A stretch of 53,496 nucleotides of DNA from CAYRFF01 sp964423575 (GCA_964423575.1 CAYRFF010000021.1:1-53496); one strand, 5' to 3'; counted from the first letter of the stretch, positions 34,712-44,498 are shown. The notes: generated by a model not told the origin, from the sequence alone. Numbers and translations: made by a program.

Positions 34712-36832
34712 CTATTTCTGTGAACTTGATTCCAGATATTTTTCTATATCCGGATAGATGTCTAACAAATCCATCAGTTCTTCTCTATTTTTCTTTACTC
34801 CATCAATGAATACAACTACAAATGCATCTGTCGCGCCCTTTGTTTTCAGATTGTTTGAATAAACTTCTGCATCTCTTAAGTTTTTAAAAAGCCCTAAGGT
34901 GTATTTATAAACGTCGGAATCAGCAGTAGTGTATATAAGCGCATTGCGCTCCTCATCCAGCAGGGGAGAGTTGTAGCGCTGGCCGTAAGCTGCAATTTGC
35001 ACGCGATAGGAAATTCCCTCATTGTATGTATCCAGTATGTCATAAGCAGTTCGGTCTGCAGCCGGAGGTATATATGGAAATTTATAATCCATAGTAATAG
35101 GGTAGTTCTCGGTATTCAATAATTTGAAATCGATACGCGTATTAATTCTCTCCAGATTTCTTAATTCGTTTCCGGGTATATTCTGTGCAAGCGGGAAAGA
35201 TGACCCACAACCTGTAAGATGGACTCTATCGGCTTTTACTCCCTTCGATTTGAGATAATCTGCGACCTGCTCTCCTGTTTTAATACTAAAATACAGACCA
35301 AGGGACTTATCTATGTCCTCATCGGAAAATACCTGAATCCGCAGGACTGTTCCGGGATACTTTGACATAGTTTCAGCGATTATATCGTAAATCCTTTTAT
35401 TATACTGGCTTAATATCCCTCCGTCAGGGTATAGCGCGGACTCAAATGTGATGTTTTCCTTTACTGTGAAATCCATTACCGGAGTATCGCCGCTATCCAT
35501 ATCGTATTCATGGTTGGACATAATCTTGTCAATAGCGTTAAAAGCATAATCTGATGACTCAAAAGGCTTCTTGAAATAACCAACATAAATATCTAAGCCT
35601 CCATATCCCGTTTTTCTACTGGAACTAAAATAGCAGGTAATGCCATCATCGCTCAATGCAAAGTACATATCATCGCCTGCGCTGTTGAGCGGAACCCCCA
35701 TATTGATTACATTGGTATAGCGTGATAATTCCACATTCCAGTCAGCAATGAAGAAATCATAACCTCCTATGCTTTCTGGACGATCACTGGAGAAAATCAG
35801 CTTGCTGAAATCCTTTGTTAGAAATGGAGCACTTTCATTATAAGCACTATTTATAGTCGGTCCCAGATTGCGTGGTTGGCTCCATGTGTCATTGTGCTTA
35901 TGAGAAATATAAAGATCATAACCACCATAGCCTTCTTCCCTGATGGCTGAGAAAATTACGGTATTATCATTTATAAAAAAGATATCTTTATCACCATAAG
36001 CAGGATTAACAGGGAAGTTAAGTGTATATGCAGGTACGCTTTCCTCGTCAGAACTGATTTTGTCTACATACAAAATTCCGTATGGTCGGTTTTCTCCACG
36101 GGAATAATACGCCTCCATCCCGTTTGAAGAAAAACCATAAAGTATCTCAGACTTATCAGTATTTAGTTCCTCATTCATAAAACCGCGTTCCGACCAACGC
36201 CCTTGACGCTGTTCAGTACCGAAAATATATGTGGGAAATTGTTGGCCGGCACGGAAAGATTCATCATTGATCTCGCCTGTAAAATACAATCTGTCCGATG
36301 ATCTGGGGCTCATTATGGGATTGAACTCATTGTATATGGTATTTATTCCCGGTCCCATATTGTCGACAAATACATATTTGTCCTGCCGGCTGATAAGTTT
36401 GCCGGATTCACACCGTAAGAGTTGTGCCACTGAAGCATCAACAAGATTTTTATCAGAACCTTTGCTGATGTAGCTTTTATAGTATTTAGCAGCCTGGTCA
36501 AATTGTTCTTTATGATGATATGCTCTTGCAATGTAGTAGTTTAAAATATCCGGATATTTCCGTTTATTTTTTACTACGGATAACATCATCTCAAGACTTT
36601 TGTCCAGTTGATTTATTTCGTAAAGGACTATACCGTAATCTGCAAGAACATCATATTCATTTGGTCTGAATTCAATGTATTGACGATAGGATTCTGCGGC
36701 ATCTATATACCTTCCTTCTTCAAATGCCTTTTCTCCCTGCTTCTTCAGGCCTTTGACAGAAGTCTGCCCAATACTTGCAGAGCAAGCGAAAAGGCACAAA
36801 AACCCGATGAGATATAGGCTATACTGTTTCAA
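34712..36832 (-). CDS. OmpA-family lipoprotein with TPR, PD40 propeller and SPOR-like tail
   Basis: 706 residues. The signal peptide has a lipobox (LFAC, Cys17). TPR-like helices span about 25-140 and a PD40/WD40-like propeller about 155-420 (RLYFTGEINDES, KLIFSSDRPESIGGYD, CYFSSSRKTGYGGLD). An OmpA peptidoglycan-binding domain covers about 470-590 (YLKSKGVKADRVHLTGCG). A C-terminal SPOR-like region is at 615-690 (YRVQIAAYGQ). The order resembles PorE of type IX secretion, but PorE has a different insert and no SPOR. It starts eight bases after the E2 stop. Confidence 0.85.
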   Translation of the reverse strand: MKQYSLYLIGFLCLFACSASIGQTSVKGLKKQGEKAFEEGRYIDAAESYRQYIEFRPNEYDVLADYGIVLYEINQLDKSLEMMLSVVKNKRKYPDILNYYIARAYHHKEQFDQAAKYYKSYISKGSDKNLVDASVAQLLRCESGKLISRQDKYVFVDNMGPGINTIYNEFNPIMSPRSSDRLYFTGEINDESFRAGQQFPTYIFGTEQRQGRWSERGFMNEELNTDKSEILYGFSSNGMEAYYSRGENRPYGILYVDKISSDEESVPAYTLNFPVNPAYGDKDIFFINDNTVIFSAIREEGYGGYDLYISHKHNDTWSQPRNLGPTINSAYNESAPFLTKDFSKLIFSSDRPESIGGYDFFIADWNVELSRYTNVINMGVPLNSAGDDMYFALSDDGITCYFSSSRKTGYGGLDIYVGYFKKPFESSDYAFNAIDKIMSNHEYDMDSGDTPVMDFTVKENITFESALYPDGGILSQYNKRIYDIIAETMSKYPGTVLRIQVFSDEDIDKSLGLYFSIKTGEQVADYLKSKGVKADRVHLTGCGSSFPLAQNIPGNELRNLERINTRIDFKLLNTENYPITMDYKFPYIPPAADRTAYDILDTYNEGISYRVQIAAYGQRYNSPLLDEERNALIYTTADSDVYKYTLGLFKNLRDAEVYSNNLKTKGATDAFVVVFIDGVKKNREELMDLLDIYPDIEKYLESSSQK

Positions 36833-36840
36833 TTTGCCAA

Positions 36841-38187
36841 TTAAATATTTTGATTATCATCGAAGCTTTCCAGATAATCAGCAATTCTTCTCAGGAATGA
36901 ACCACCTAGCATACCATCAACCACCCTATGGTCATACGATAGAGACAAGAACATCTTATGTCTGATAGCAATCACATCCCCGTGTTCTGTCTCAAGTACT
37001 GCAGGTTTCTTTTGAATGGAACCTACCGCGAGAATTGCAACCTGTGGCTGATTGATAATCGGCGTACCCATCACGTTACCAAATCCACCTACGTTCGTCA
37101 GGGTGAAAGTTCCACCTTGAATTTCTGCCGGACTTAACTTATTCGTCCTAGCTCTGTCCGCCAGATCATTCACCTTTTTGGTCAATCCCAGAAGATTCAT
37201 TTCATCTGCATTATGGATAACCGGTACGATGAGGTTTCCATCAGGTCTTGCTACTGCCATACCTAGGTTGATGTATTTCTTCATTATAATCTTATCGCCC
37301 TGAACACTTACGTTTACTCCTGGGAAGTCCAGAATTGCTCTGGTTACCGCTTCAAGGAATATCGGTGTATAGGTGATTTTCTGTCCATGCTTTTCAGCAA
37401 ATTGCTTTTTGACGCGTTCACGCCATTTAACAATTTTAGTTACGTCAGCTTCCACAAATGATGTTACGTGCGGAGAAGTATGCTTGCTGTCTACCATGTG
37501 CTGAGCAATCAACTTCCTCATTCTGTCCATCTCAATAATTTCCTCTCCGGGCTGGGCTACAATTTCCGGAGCAGCAGCTTTTTTCGGTGCAGCCGGCGTA
37601 GCACTTGTAGTAGTGGTTGCAGCAGCCTGAGTAGCTTGAGCTGTACCTCTGCTTGCTATATGAGAAAGTATATCTGCTTTAGTAACTCTGCCATTTTGCC
37701 CGGTTCCGGTGACAGTGTCCAGTTCTGCCTGGCTTATACCTTCTGCCTGTGCTATATTTCTTACTAGAGGCGAATAGAATCGTTTGGAAGCTGATGGAAG
37801 TCCCACCTCGCTTAATCCCTTATCGGAAAGATCGGGGATGCTTGCTGCAACTTTAGTCGGAGTAGAAACGGGCTCAGCCGCTACACTAGTTTCAGTTTTC
37901 ACTTCTTTAGGAGCCTCAGCAACAGGAGCTGCTGCTTGCCCGTTTGCTTCAGTCTCTATGATTGCTACAGGTTCACCCACAGCTACGACGTCCTCTACAT
38001 CGTAAAGGAGCTTTACTATCGTTCCCGCAACAGGGCTGGGGACTTCAGAATCCACTTTGTCAGTAGCGATTTCGAGAATAGTTTCGTCTACTTCTACTGT
38101 ATCGCCTACTTGCTTAACCCAGTTTAAAATGGTTGCTTCAATAATACTCTCGCCCATCTTGGGCATGATCAATTCTACTTGAGCCAT
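36841..38187 (-). CDS. 2-oxo acid dehydrogenase E2 (dihydrolipoamide acyltransferase)
   Basis: 448 residues. The lipoyl domain (2-77) has Lys44 in EIATDKVDSEVP. An Ala/Pro/Thr-rich linker leads to the peripheral subunit-binding domain (137-176, SPLVRNIAQAEGI). A second Ala/Thr linker leads to the catalytic domain, ending with His420 and Asp424 in SYDHRVVDG. It is the core enzyme of a pyruvate or branched-chain 2-oxo acid dehydrogenase. The matching E1 is 6.7 kb away. It heads a unit with the OmpA lipoprotein and a methyltransferase. Confidence 0.94.
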   Translation of the reverse strand: MAQVELIMPKMGESIIEATILNWVKQVGDTVEVDETILEIATDKVDSEVPSPVAGTIVKLLYDVEDVVAVGEPVAIIETEANGQAAAPVAEAPKEVKTETSVAAEPVSTPTKVAASIPDLSDKGLSEVGLPSASKRFYSPLVRNIAQAEGISQAELDTVTGTGQNGRVTKADILSHIASRGTAQATQAAATTTTSATPAAPKKAAAPEIVAQPGEEIIEMDRMRKLIAQHMVDSKHTSPHVTSFVEADVTKIVKWRERVKKQFAEKHGQKITYTPIFLEAVTRAILDFPGVNVSVQGDKIIMKKYINLGMAVARPDGNLIVPVIHNADEMNLLGLTKKVNDLADRARTNKLSPAEIQGGTFTLTNVGGFGNVMGTPIINQPQVAILAVGSIQKKPAVLETEHGDVIAIRHKMFLSLSYDHRVVDGMLGGSFLRRIADYLESFDDNQNI

Positions 38188-38225
38188 TGTATATAGTTCT
38201 ATTGTTTATGTCAAAAATGAGAGTG

Positions 38226-38233
38226 CAAATTTA
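38226..38233 (-). promoter_or_regulatory. Predicted -7 box for the E2 gene
   Basis: The minus strand reads TAAATTTG (TAnnTTTG), 38 bases upstream of the E2 start, in the gap after cinA. A TTG at 38250-38248 is present but only 14 bases away. Confidence 0.5.
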
Positions 38234-38241
38234 AGGATAAT

Positions 38242-39501
38242 TCAGGCCAATAAAAAGTTTCTTAAGAGATTCAGTGATAAACTTGTTGCTCTCTTAATAT
38301 TTAATTGCCTGTCCGTACCAAGTTTCAATAACTCTGTACGGAAATTGCCTTCTTTATCAGCTACAGCAATCCATACTGTACCTACAGGTTTTTCAGCAGT
38401 TCCTCCGCCGGGACCCGCTATACCTGAGATGGCAATACTATAATCACAATCAAGCACATTACACAGATTCACTGCCATTTGCCGGACAACTTCTTCCGAT
38501 ACTGCGCCGTATTTCTCAAGATCCGCCGGCTTTACCTTTAAGGTGTTTTCCTTCACTTTATTGTGATAGGCGATTACAGAACCTTTGAAAAAATCCGATG
38601 CTCCGGCCTCTTTTGTCAATAAATGGGCAAGATATCCACCGGTACAACTCTCAGCAGTGCCAAGTTGTTTTTTACCTTCACGAAGAATTTGTCCGACCTT
38701 CTCTTCAATCGTGATATCTTCTTCTGCATATACTGATTCGCCTAGTTCGGTTTTTAGCCTTTCGGCAAAATAGGTGAAGCGTTCAGCAGTCATAACCTCC
38801 ATGCCTTGTGAATGCCTGTAAGTTAATCGTATCTTGACATGGGAGGCAGATGGCAGATATGCAATACCTAGAGAAGGAGGAAGATGCTCGTCAAAGTCTC
38901 TGATTCTATCGGCTAACCAGGTTTCTGATTTCCCAATAGTTACGAATGTCTTTCTTATAATGTCAAAGTCAGACTGAAAACCTTTAAGCCATTTTAATCC
39001 GCCGCCGTCTAGTATGATTGCCTTCATTTCAGGTGGCACCCCAGGGAGCATGATAAAGGCATTATTTTCATTCTTATATGTAATTCCCAGGGCTGTACCG
39101 ACGGGATTGTTCAGTAATTCAGTATTCTCAGGCATGAGTGCTTGCGATTTATGAAGCACACTTAAAAGGTGTTCTCGTCGCTCAAACCTATGTAAGATAT
39201 GTTGCCATTGCCTTTCATTATGCGTCAGCTTTACACCCGCAAACTTAGCAAATGCTTCTTTTGTGCAATCATCTTTGGTTGGGCCGAGACCTCCTGTCAT
39301 AATTATAATGCCTGAAATTTTAGATAGCTCCTCTAGCGTCCTTATAATTGTAGCTTTGTCATCACGTATCCTGCGAGACTCTGCAACGATAAATCCTTCA
39401 GAGGTGAGCAGCTGCATGAGCCAGGTCGAATTGGTGTCCTGAATCTGGCCTATCAGCAATTCATCACCTATCATTATCAGACTTACAGAATTGTTAATCA
39501 T
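38242..39501 (-). CDS. cinA: CinA: competence/damage-inducible protein A
   Basis: 419 residues from ATG 39501 (MINNSVSLIMIGDELLIGQI). A longer start at 39543 adds residues unlike the family, so I reject it. The N-terminal MoaB/MogA-like domain includes IIMTGGLGPTKDDCTKE. The C-terminal CinA domain includes TAESCTGGYLAHLLT and AISGIAGPGGGT. In other bacteria the C-domain is an NMN amidase in pyridine nucleotide recycling and the N-domain an ADP-ribose pyrophosphatase. The start overlaps the end of birA by eight bases (ATGATTAA), so they are coupled. Confidence 0.93.
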   Translation of the reverse strand: MINNSVSLIMIGDELLIGQIQDTNSTWLMQLLTSEGFIVAESRRIRDDKATIIRTLEELSKISGIIIMTGGLGPTKDDCTKEAFAKFAGVKLTHNERQWQHILHRFERREHLLSVLHKSQALMPENTELLNNPVGTALGITYKNENNAFIMLPGVPPEMKAIILDGGGLKWLKGFQSDFDIIRKTFVTIGKSETWLADRIRDFDEHLPPSLGIAYLPSASHVKIRLTYRHSQGMEVMTAERFTYFAERLKTELGESVYAEEDITIEEKVGQILREGKKQLGTAESCTGGYLAHLLTKEAGASDFFKGSVIAYHNKVKENTLKVKPADLEKYGAVSEEVVRQMAVNLCNVLDCDYSIAISGIAGPGGGTAEKPVGTVWIAVADKEGNFRTELLKLGTDRQLNIKRATSLSLNLLRNFLLA

Positions 39502-40276
39502 AAATGGGATATTTGATACTTTTAAGACTATAGGGCTTGACATTGTTGTCCCCGGAAATCAATAAATCTCCATGTTCATCAATCCCTACAATCTTTCCTT
39601 CACGTCGAACATAATCCAGACAATCAAAATAACTGATATGTTCTTGGAACTTGTAAAGTATTTCATAGTATTTCTCCAGTAAGAGATTGAATTTCTCTTC
39701 TTTTAGAATCTCGTAGTACTTATTTAGATAGCATGATAACTTCTTCATTAATTGAAAACCTGTCTGGTTAACTTTTCCTTCTTCGTTTAAGAACGCAATT
39801 TGTCTCTCAGAAACCCGGAAGTCTTCGTATGGAAAAACATTTAGTCCGATACCTATAACAGCAGATTTTATTTTGCTGTAAGACATACTGCTTTGAACTA
39901 GAATTCCACATAATTTACGGTCATCTACAAAGATATCGTTTGGCCATTTAACCTTTACCCTTGATCTGCTGAAAAACTTGGAGGAAAAGTCATGGACAGC
40001 AAGAGCTGTCATAATAACCAGATAATGCTGAAGAGATGGTTTTAGGAAATCGGGATACAGTATTACTGACATAGTAATCGATTTTTGCGGTTCAGCATGC
40101 CATTCGCTGCCAAGCTGACCGATTCCCGCTGACTGATAGTCAGTAAAAACCACAGTTCCTTCTATTGGTCGGGTATTTGTAGTAATTATTTCTGAAGCCA
40201 GGGTGTTAGTGGAAGCTGTTTCAGCAACATGTACAAAAACATTTCCGATAATCCCTGCGTTACTATTATGATACAA
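39494..40276 (-). CDS. birA: Biotin--[acetyl-CoA-carboxylase] ligase
   Basis: 260 residues, catalytic type without the N-terminal DNA-binding domain, so it should act only as an enzyme. KWPND (110-114) and KLCGILVQ (121-128) are intact. The biotin loop that is GRGRRGR in E. coli reads AGIGQLGSEW (50-59). In Bacteroidota it is usually GRGQRGN, so two arginines are lost here. It is first in a unit with cinA and divergent from rsfS. Confidence 0.9.
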   Translation of the reverse strand: MYHNSNAGIIGNVFVHVAETASTNTLASEIITTNTRPIEGTVVFTDYQSAGIGQLGSEWHAEPQKSITMSVILYPDFLKPSLQHYLVIMTALAVHDFSSKFFSRSRVKVKWPNDIFVDDRKLCGILVQSSMSYSKIKSAVIGIGLNVFPYEDFRVSERQIAFLNEEGKVNQTGFQLMKKLSCYLNKYYEILKEEKFNLLLEKYYEILYKFQEHISYFDCLDYVRREGKIVGIDEHGDLLISGDNNVKPYSLKSIKYPIYD

Positions 40277-40404
40277 AATGCAAGTAATTTATTCTTATCC
40301 GTTTGTTGGAAAACATTCTATAAAGATAAGATATTATTCTAAAATTAAAATCAGGAAATATTCAAATTAAAGCAGTTAAATCGGATTATATAAATGTTGA
40401 GCCA

Positions 40405-40740
40405 TTGGTTGAAGTGATTGTTGAAGCAGCTAAAGATGTCAAGGCAAGAAACATAGTGTCACTGGACTTGAGAGAACTAGGAGATGCTCCTGCGGATTTT
40501 TTTATTATTTGTAGCGCTGAAACAACTCGTAAAATTAAAGCAATTTCTGAGAGAGTTAGGGAGTTTGTATTTAAAGAGTTTAGAACTAAGCCGCTACACG
40601 TGGAAGGTGAAGGAAGTAATTGGGTTTTAATGGATTACTTTAATATAGTTGTGCATATATTTCATCCTACTGCCAGAGAGTTTTATGAGCTGGATGAACT
40701 ATGGGGCGATGCTGGAATTACTGAATATGAAGAAGATTAA
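40405..40740 (+). CDS. rsfS: Ribosomal silencing factor RsfS
   Basis: Prevents 30S-50S joining by binding ribosomal protein L14 under poor growth conditions. It has the DUF143 fold with LDLRELGDAPADFFIICSAE and the C-terminal WVLMDYFNIVVHIFHPTAREFYELDELW. No in-frame ATG exists. TTG at 40405 gives 111 residues starting LVEVIVEAAKD. The frame is open further to 40330, so a longer product from another non-ATG codon is possible. ftsH follows 48 bases after the stop, an arrangement I recognise from this phylum. Confidence 0.9.
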   Translation: MVEVIVEAAKDVKARNIVSLDLRELGDAPADFFIICSAETTRKIKAISERVREFVFKEFRTKPLHVEGEGSNWVLMDYFNIVVHIFHPTAREFYELDELWGDAGITEYEED

Positions 40741-40788
40741 TTAGTTTTGATAAAGATTCTCGTCAGGAGAGAAATATAAAGTAGTTGA

Positions 40789-42846
40789 ATGGATAAGAAG
40801 CCAGTAGATAATAGAGAACAAGAACCAAAGGGAAATATCAATAGAAATTTTAATTTCAATTCACTGTGGATATATGCAGTGCTGATTCTGATTTTTATTG
40901 GATTTAACTTCTTTGGGACCGGTTCCATGAATAATGAACCTATCACTATGGCGCGATTTGAGAAAATCGCACACAAAGGTGATATTGAGAAGCTGATGAT
41001 TGTCAACCAGAAATATGCCCGCGTATATCTGACGGAAGACGCTCTCAAGGATAACGATTATAAAGATGCTAATAGAACGAGTTTTGGTAGTGCACAAGCC
41101 AATTATAATTTTAATATTGGCTCGCTGGAAGTATTTGCCAAAAGATTGGACGCCTTAAATGAACAGCTACCCGAATCCAACCGTATTGAACCGCAGTATG
41201 TAGAAGAGCAAGACTGGCTGGGCCCGATATTAGCCTGGATTATTCCGATTGGAATATTTGTGCTGATATGGTTGTTTATCTTTCGTCGTATGAGTAGAGG
41301 GGTAGGAGGTGCAGGGTCTCAAATATTCAATATAGGTAAAAGTAAAGCAACACTTTTTGACAGCGATACCAAAGTTAAAGTCACATTCGAAGACATCGCA
41401 GGCCTTGATGAAGCTAAGGAAGAAGTAATGGAAGTGGTTTCTTTCCTTAAGGACCCATCTAAATACACCTCACTCGGAGGTAAAATACCTAAAGGAGTCC
41501 TGCTGATAGGACCTCCGGGCACGGGTAAAACTTTACTTGCAAAGGCAGTTGCTGGTGAAGCAAATGTTCCGTTTTTCTCAATCTCGGGTTCTGACTTCGT
41601 AGAAATGTTTGTGGGAGTTGGAGCATCTAGAGTGAGGGACCTCTTTAAGAATGCAAGAGACAAAGCACCTTGTATCATCTTTATTGATGAGATAGACGCA
41701 ATAGGAAGATCACGTGGTCGAAATAATATGACCGGTGGAAACGACGAGCGAGAGAATACATTGAATCAGCTTCTTGTAGAAATGGACGGATTTAGTACGG
41801 ACAAAGGGGTAATACTTATGGCTGCGACAAACCGCCCTGATGTTCTGGACTCTGCATTGATGAGACCGGGAAGATTTGATAGACAGATAGGTATCGATAG
41901 ACCGGATTTAAACGGAAGAGTGGGAATATTTAAAGTTCACCTTAAGGGAATTAAAACCTGCGAAAGCATCGACCCGGTAATCCTTGCAGAAATGACGCCA
42001 GGCTTCGTCGGTGCAGATATTGCCAACGTATGTAACGAGTCAGCACTTATTGCCGCCAGAAGAAATAAAAAGTGCGTAGATATGGATGACTTCAACTATG
42101 CACTGGATAGAGTTATCGGTGGACTGGAGAAGAAGAATAAATTTATTTCCCCCAAGGAAAAGGAAATCATCGCTTATCACGAAGCAGGCCACGCAGTCTG
42201 CGGCTGGTATCTTGAGCACGCTTCACCGCTGGTAAAGGTGACTATTGTTCCGAGAGGTATCGGAACTCTTGGCTATGCTCAATATTTACCTAAAGAAGAA
42301 TATATTACTAGAAAAGAACAGTTGCTCGATAGAATCTGTATGACATTCGGAGGAAGAGCGGCTGAAGAAATTATTTTTGGTAAGATATCTACAGGAGCGC
42401 AAAACGACTTGGATCAGGTAACTAAGATGGCTTACTCAATGGTTGCTATCTACGGAATGGATGATGAAGTAGGGCAGGTGTCATTCTACGGAATGTCTCA
42501 GGATCAGTTCCAGAAACCGTATTCTGAGAAAACTGCTTTCATGATTGATTCAGCGGTGCGAAAGATTGTTGAGGAACAGTATATCCGTGCACAGGAATTA
42601 CTGAAGAGTCGTAGAGAAGAACTTGAAATCCTTGCGCAGAGGTTACTGCAGAAGGAAGTGTTGTTAAAATCCGATGTTATTAACTTAATCGGAGAGAGAC
42701 CATTCGAAAAGGAGAAAAGCCCTCATGAATTGGCGGAAGAAGGTGTGAAACATCATCACCGCGATGAGGCAGATGGTCAATCAGACAATAATAATGATCC
42801 CGGTAAGAAAGAAGATTCCGTATCTATTGATGATGAAGTAGCATAA
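40789..42846 (+). CDS. ftsH: ATP-dependent zinc metalloprotease FtsH
   Basis: A membrane-anchored AAA+ protease for membrane and regulatory proteins; 685 residues. Two membrane segments (about 26-43 and 144-166) flank a periplasmic region. Walker A is GPPGTGKT (241-248), Walker B FIDEID (298-303), the second region of homology VILMAATNRPDVLDSALMRP (341-360), and zinc site HEAGH (464-468). The C-terminal tail is acidic and low-complexity (SDNNNDPGKKEDS). It is codirectional with rsfS and probably in one operon. Confidence 0.97.
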   Translation: MDKKPVDNREQEPKGNINRNFNFNSLWIYAVLILIFIGFNFFGTGSMNNEPITMARFEKIAHKGDIEKLMIVNQKYARVYLTEDALKDNDYKDANRTSFGSAQANYNFNIGSLEVFAKRLDALNEQLPESNRIEPQYVEEQDWLGPILAWIIPIGIFVLIWLFIFRRMSRGVGGAGSQIFNIGKSKATLFDSDTKVKVTFEDIAGLDEAKEEVMEVVSFLKDPSKYTSLGGKIPKGVLLIGPPGTGKTLLAKAVAGEANVPFFSISGSDFVEMFVGVGASRVRDLFKNARDKAPCIIFIDEIDAIGRSRGRNNMTGGNDERENTLNQLLVEMDGFSTDKGVILMAATNRPDVLDSALMRPGRFDRQIGIDRPDLNGRVGIFKVHLKGIKTCESIDPVILAEMTPGFVGADIANVCNESALIAARRNKKCVDMDDFNYALDRVIGGLEKKNKFISPKEKEIIAYHEAGHAVCGWYLEHASPLVKVTIVPRGIGTLGYAQYLPKEEYITRKEQLLDRICMTFGGRAAEEIIFGKISTGAQNDLDQVTKMAYSMVAIYGMDDEVGQVSFYGMSQDQFQKPYSEKTAFMIDSAVRKIVEEQYIRAQELLKSRREELEILAQRLLQKEVLLKSDVINLIGERPFEKEKSPHELAEEGVKHHHRDEADGQSDNNNDPGKKEDSVSIDDEVA

Positions 42847-42871
42847 ATTTCAGGTGGTATTCCAGAAAATT

Positions 42872-42899
42872 GAGAATGTAAAATGATTTTCACATTCTC
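42872..42899. terminator. Inverted repeat between convergent ftsH and response regulator
   Basis: gagaatgt (42872-42879) pairs exactly with acattctc (42892-42899), with further A/T pairing inside and one bulged base. It lacks a strong T-run, so it is a possible shared terminator. Confidence 0.5.
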
Positions 42900-42930
42900 G
42901 CCGGATAGTAGGGTGTATAATATGTATGGA

Positions 42931-43659
42931 TTATTCTTGGTCGCCCTTGTTGTGGATTCTTAGTTGAAATCCATTTCCATGGATATTCACTATCTCAATG
43001 TTTTTATCCTGTTTCAGATACTTGCGCAATTTAGTGATAAATACATCCATAGAACGTGCGGTGAAATAATCATCCTGACCCCATATTTCCTTTAAGGCTA
43101 TGGAGCGTTCAAGAACTTCGTTTTCATAGATACAGAACATTCTGAGAAGCTCAGCTTCCTTGGGACTTAGCTTGTCGACCTTGTCTCCTTTGCTGCCTTT
43201 GAAAGTCAGCTTACGCAAAGGATAGTCGAAGTGGAATTTTCCAAATACAAATTCAGTCCTGTCATCATTCTTGGGAGAGCTTCCAAAGGATCGTTTTAAT
43301 ATAGCTTTAATCCTGAAAAGAAGTTCTTGAGAATCGAATGGTTTGGTGATATAATCATCCGCACCGACATCAAAACCCTTAAGTACATCTTCGCGTAAAT
43401 TCTTTGCCGTAAGGAATATAAGAGGAATAGTGTTGTCCTCCTTTCTTATGGTCTCAGCAAGTGTGAATCCATCCATCTTTGGCATCATGACATCGACAAT
43501 TGCAAGATCAAACTTCCCTTCATGGTAAGCCTTTAAACCTGCCTGCCCATCATCGGCCTTTGTAACCATATAATCGTTGAGTTCCAGGTATGACTTTAAA
43601 ACGTCTCCAAAATTTGGGTCATCTTCTACGAGTAAAATATGGGGTTTGTCTTGATTCAT
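42931..43659 (-). CDS. OmpR-family response regulator (RprY-like)
   Basis: 242 residues. The receiver domain has the phosphoacceptor Asp56 in LAIVDVMMPKMDGF, the acidic pair VEDDP (11-15), the threonine in FLTAK and the lysine in ITKPFD. The winged-helix DNA-binding domain occupies about 135-240 (LSPKEAELLRMF). The pattern is like RprY, the regulator found across Bacteroidota. Its kinase is not adjacent, so pairing with the orphan kinase at 12506-13684 is possible but untested. Confidence 0.93.
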   Translation of the reverse strand: MNQDKPHILLVEDDPNFGDVLKSYLELNDYMVTKADDGQAGLKAYHEGKFDLAIVDVMMPKMDGFTLAETIRKEDNTIPLIFLTAKNLREDVLKGFDVGADDYITKPFDSQELLFRIKAILKRSFGSSPKNDDRTEFVFGKFHFDYPLRKLTFKGSKGDKVDKLSPKEAELLRMFCIYENEVLERSIALKEIWGQDDYFTARSMDVFITKLRKYLKQDKNIEIVNIHGNGFQLRIHNKGDQE

Positions 43660-43746
43660 AATATCTGTAATTAAACCTTAAAGGTAAGAAATTTTAACAA
43701 ATGATGTTTTCTCTGGTATTATGACCGAAGTATAATATCATGATTT

Positions 43747-44496
43747 CTACAATGGCTTTTTATATAAACGCGATTTTGTTAATCCTAGTTTGGAAAAGAA
43801 ATGAGTGACTGACACTCTCAATACTCCTAGGCCATATATAATAGATCTCCTTAGATTAATTGACGAGGCTTCTTCAAAATATTTTGTCGGACATGTTACT
43901 TCGCCGATTCTGAAGCCCCGATATATAATTTGCGAAAGCATTTCATTATCAAATACAAAATCGTCTGAATTCCCATTGTAATCTATAGATTCCAGAACTT
44001 CCCGTGTGAAGGCTCTGTAGCCCGTATGATATTCTGAAAGCTTGTGATTCACCAAGAGGTTCTGAGTGAAAGTGAGCATCCTATTGGCTATATATTTATA
44101 AATGGGCATTCCACCTTTTAAAGCTCCATTTCCCAGAATCCTCGAAGCCAGGACGACATCAAATGGATTGTCAGTAAGCATGTGAACCATTACCGGGATA
44201 AGCGAGGGAGTATACTGGTAGTCAGGATGAAGCATAATAACGATATCCGCCCCATCTTCCAATGCCTTGTTATAAAGACTCTTTTGGTTGGCTCCATAAC
44301 CTTTGTTGACCGTATGTTCAATGACAGTATCAATCTTCAGGCTGCGCGCAATGCTGACAGTATTATCTGTACTTGCATCATCACACAGAATCACTTTATC
44401 AACAATATCCAATGGAATTTCTGAATACGTAGTCTCTAGTGTTTTTTCGGCATTATACGCCGGAAGCACTACGACTATTTTTCTCCCTTTATACAT
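43747..44496 (-). CDS. Glycosyltransferase family 2
   Basis: 249 residues. GT-A fold with VVLPAYNAEKTLETTY at the N-terminus, CDDASTDNT (nucleotide-binding aspartates) and LHPDYQY at the metal-binding position. It resembles dolichol- or polyprenyl-phosphate sugar transferases without a membrane anchor. The acceptor is unknown. It starts two bases after the DUF5606 gene and forms the end of the E1-DUF5606-GT2 unit. Confidence 0.9.
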   Translation of the reverse strand: MYKGRKIVVVLPAYNAEKTLETTYSEIPLDIVDKVILCDDASTDNTVSIARSLKIDTVIEHTVNKGYGANQKSLYNKALEDGADIVIMLHPDYQYTPSLIPVMVHMLTDNPFDVVLASRILGNGALKGGMPIYKYIANRMLTFTQNLLVNHKLSEYHTGYRAFTREVLESIDYNGNSDDFVFDNEMLSQIIYRGFRIGEVTCPTKYFEEASSINLRRSIIYGLGVLRVSVTHFFSKLGLTKSRLYKKPL

Positions 44497-44498
44497 AA

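Noticed and set aside
40789..42846. Frameshift in ftsH
   Set aside because: Single intact frame with all motifs in order; the low-complexity tail is normal.
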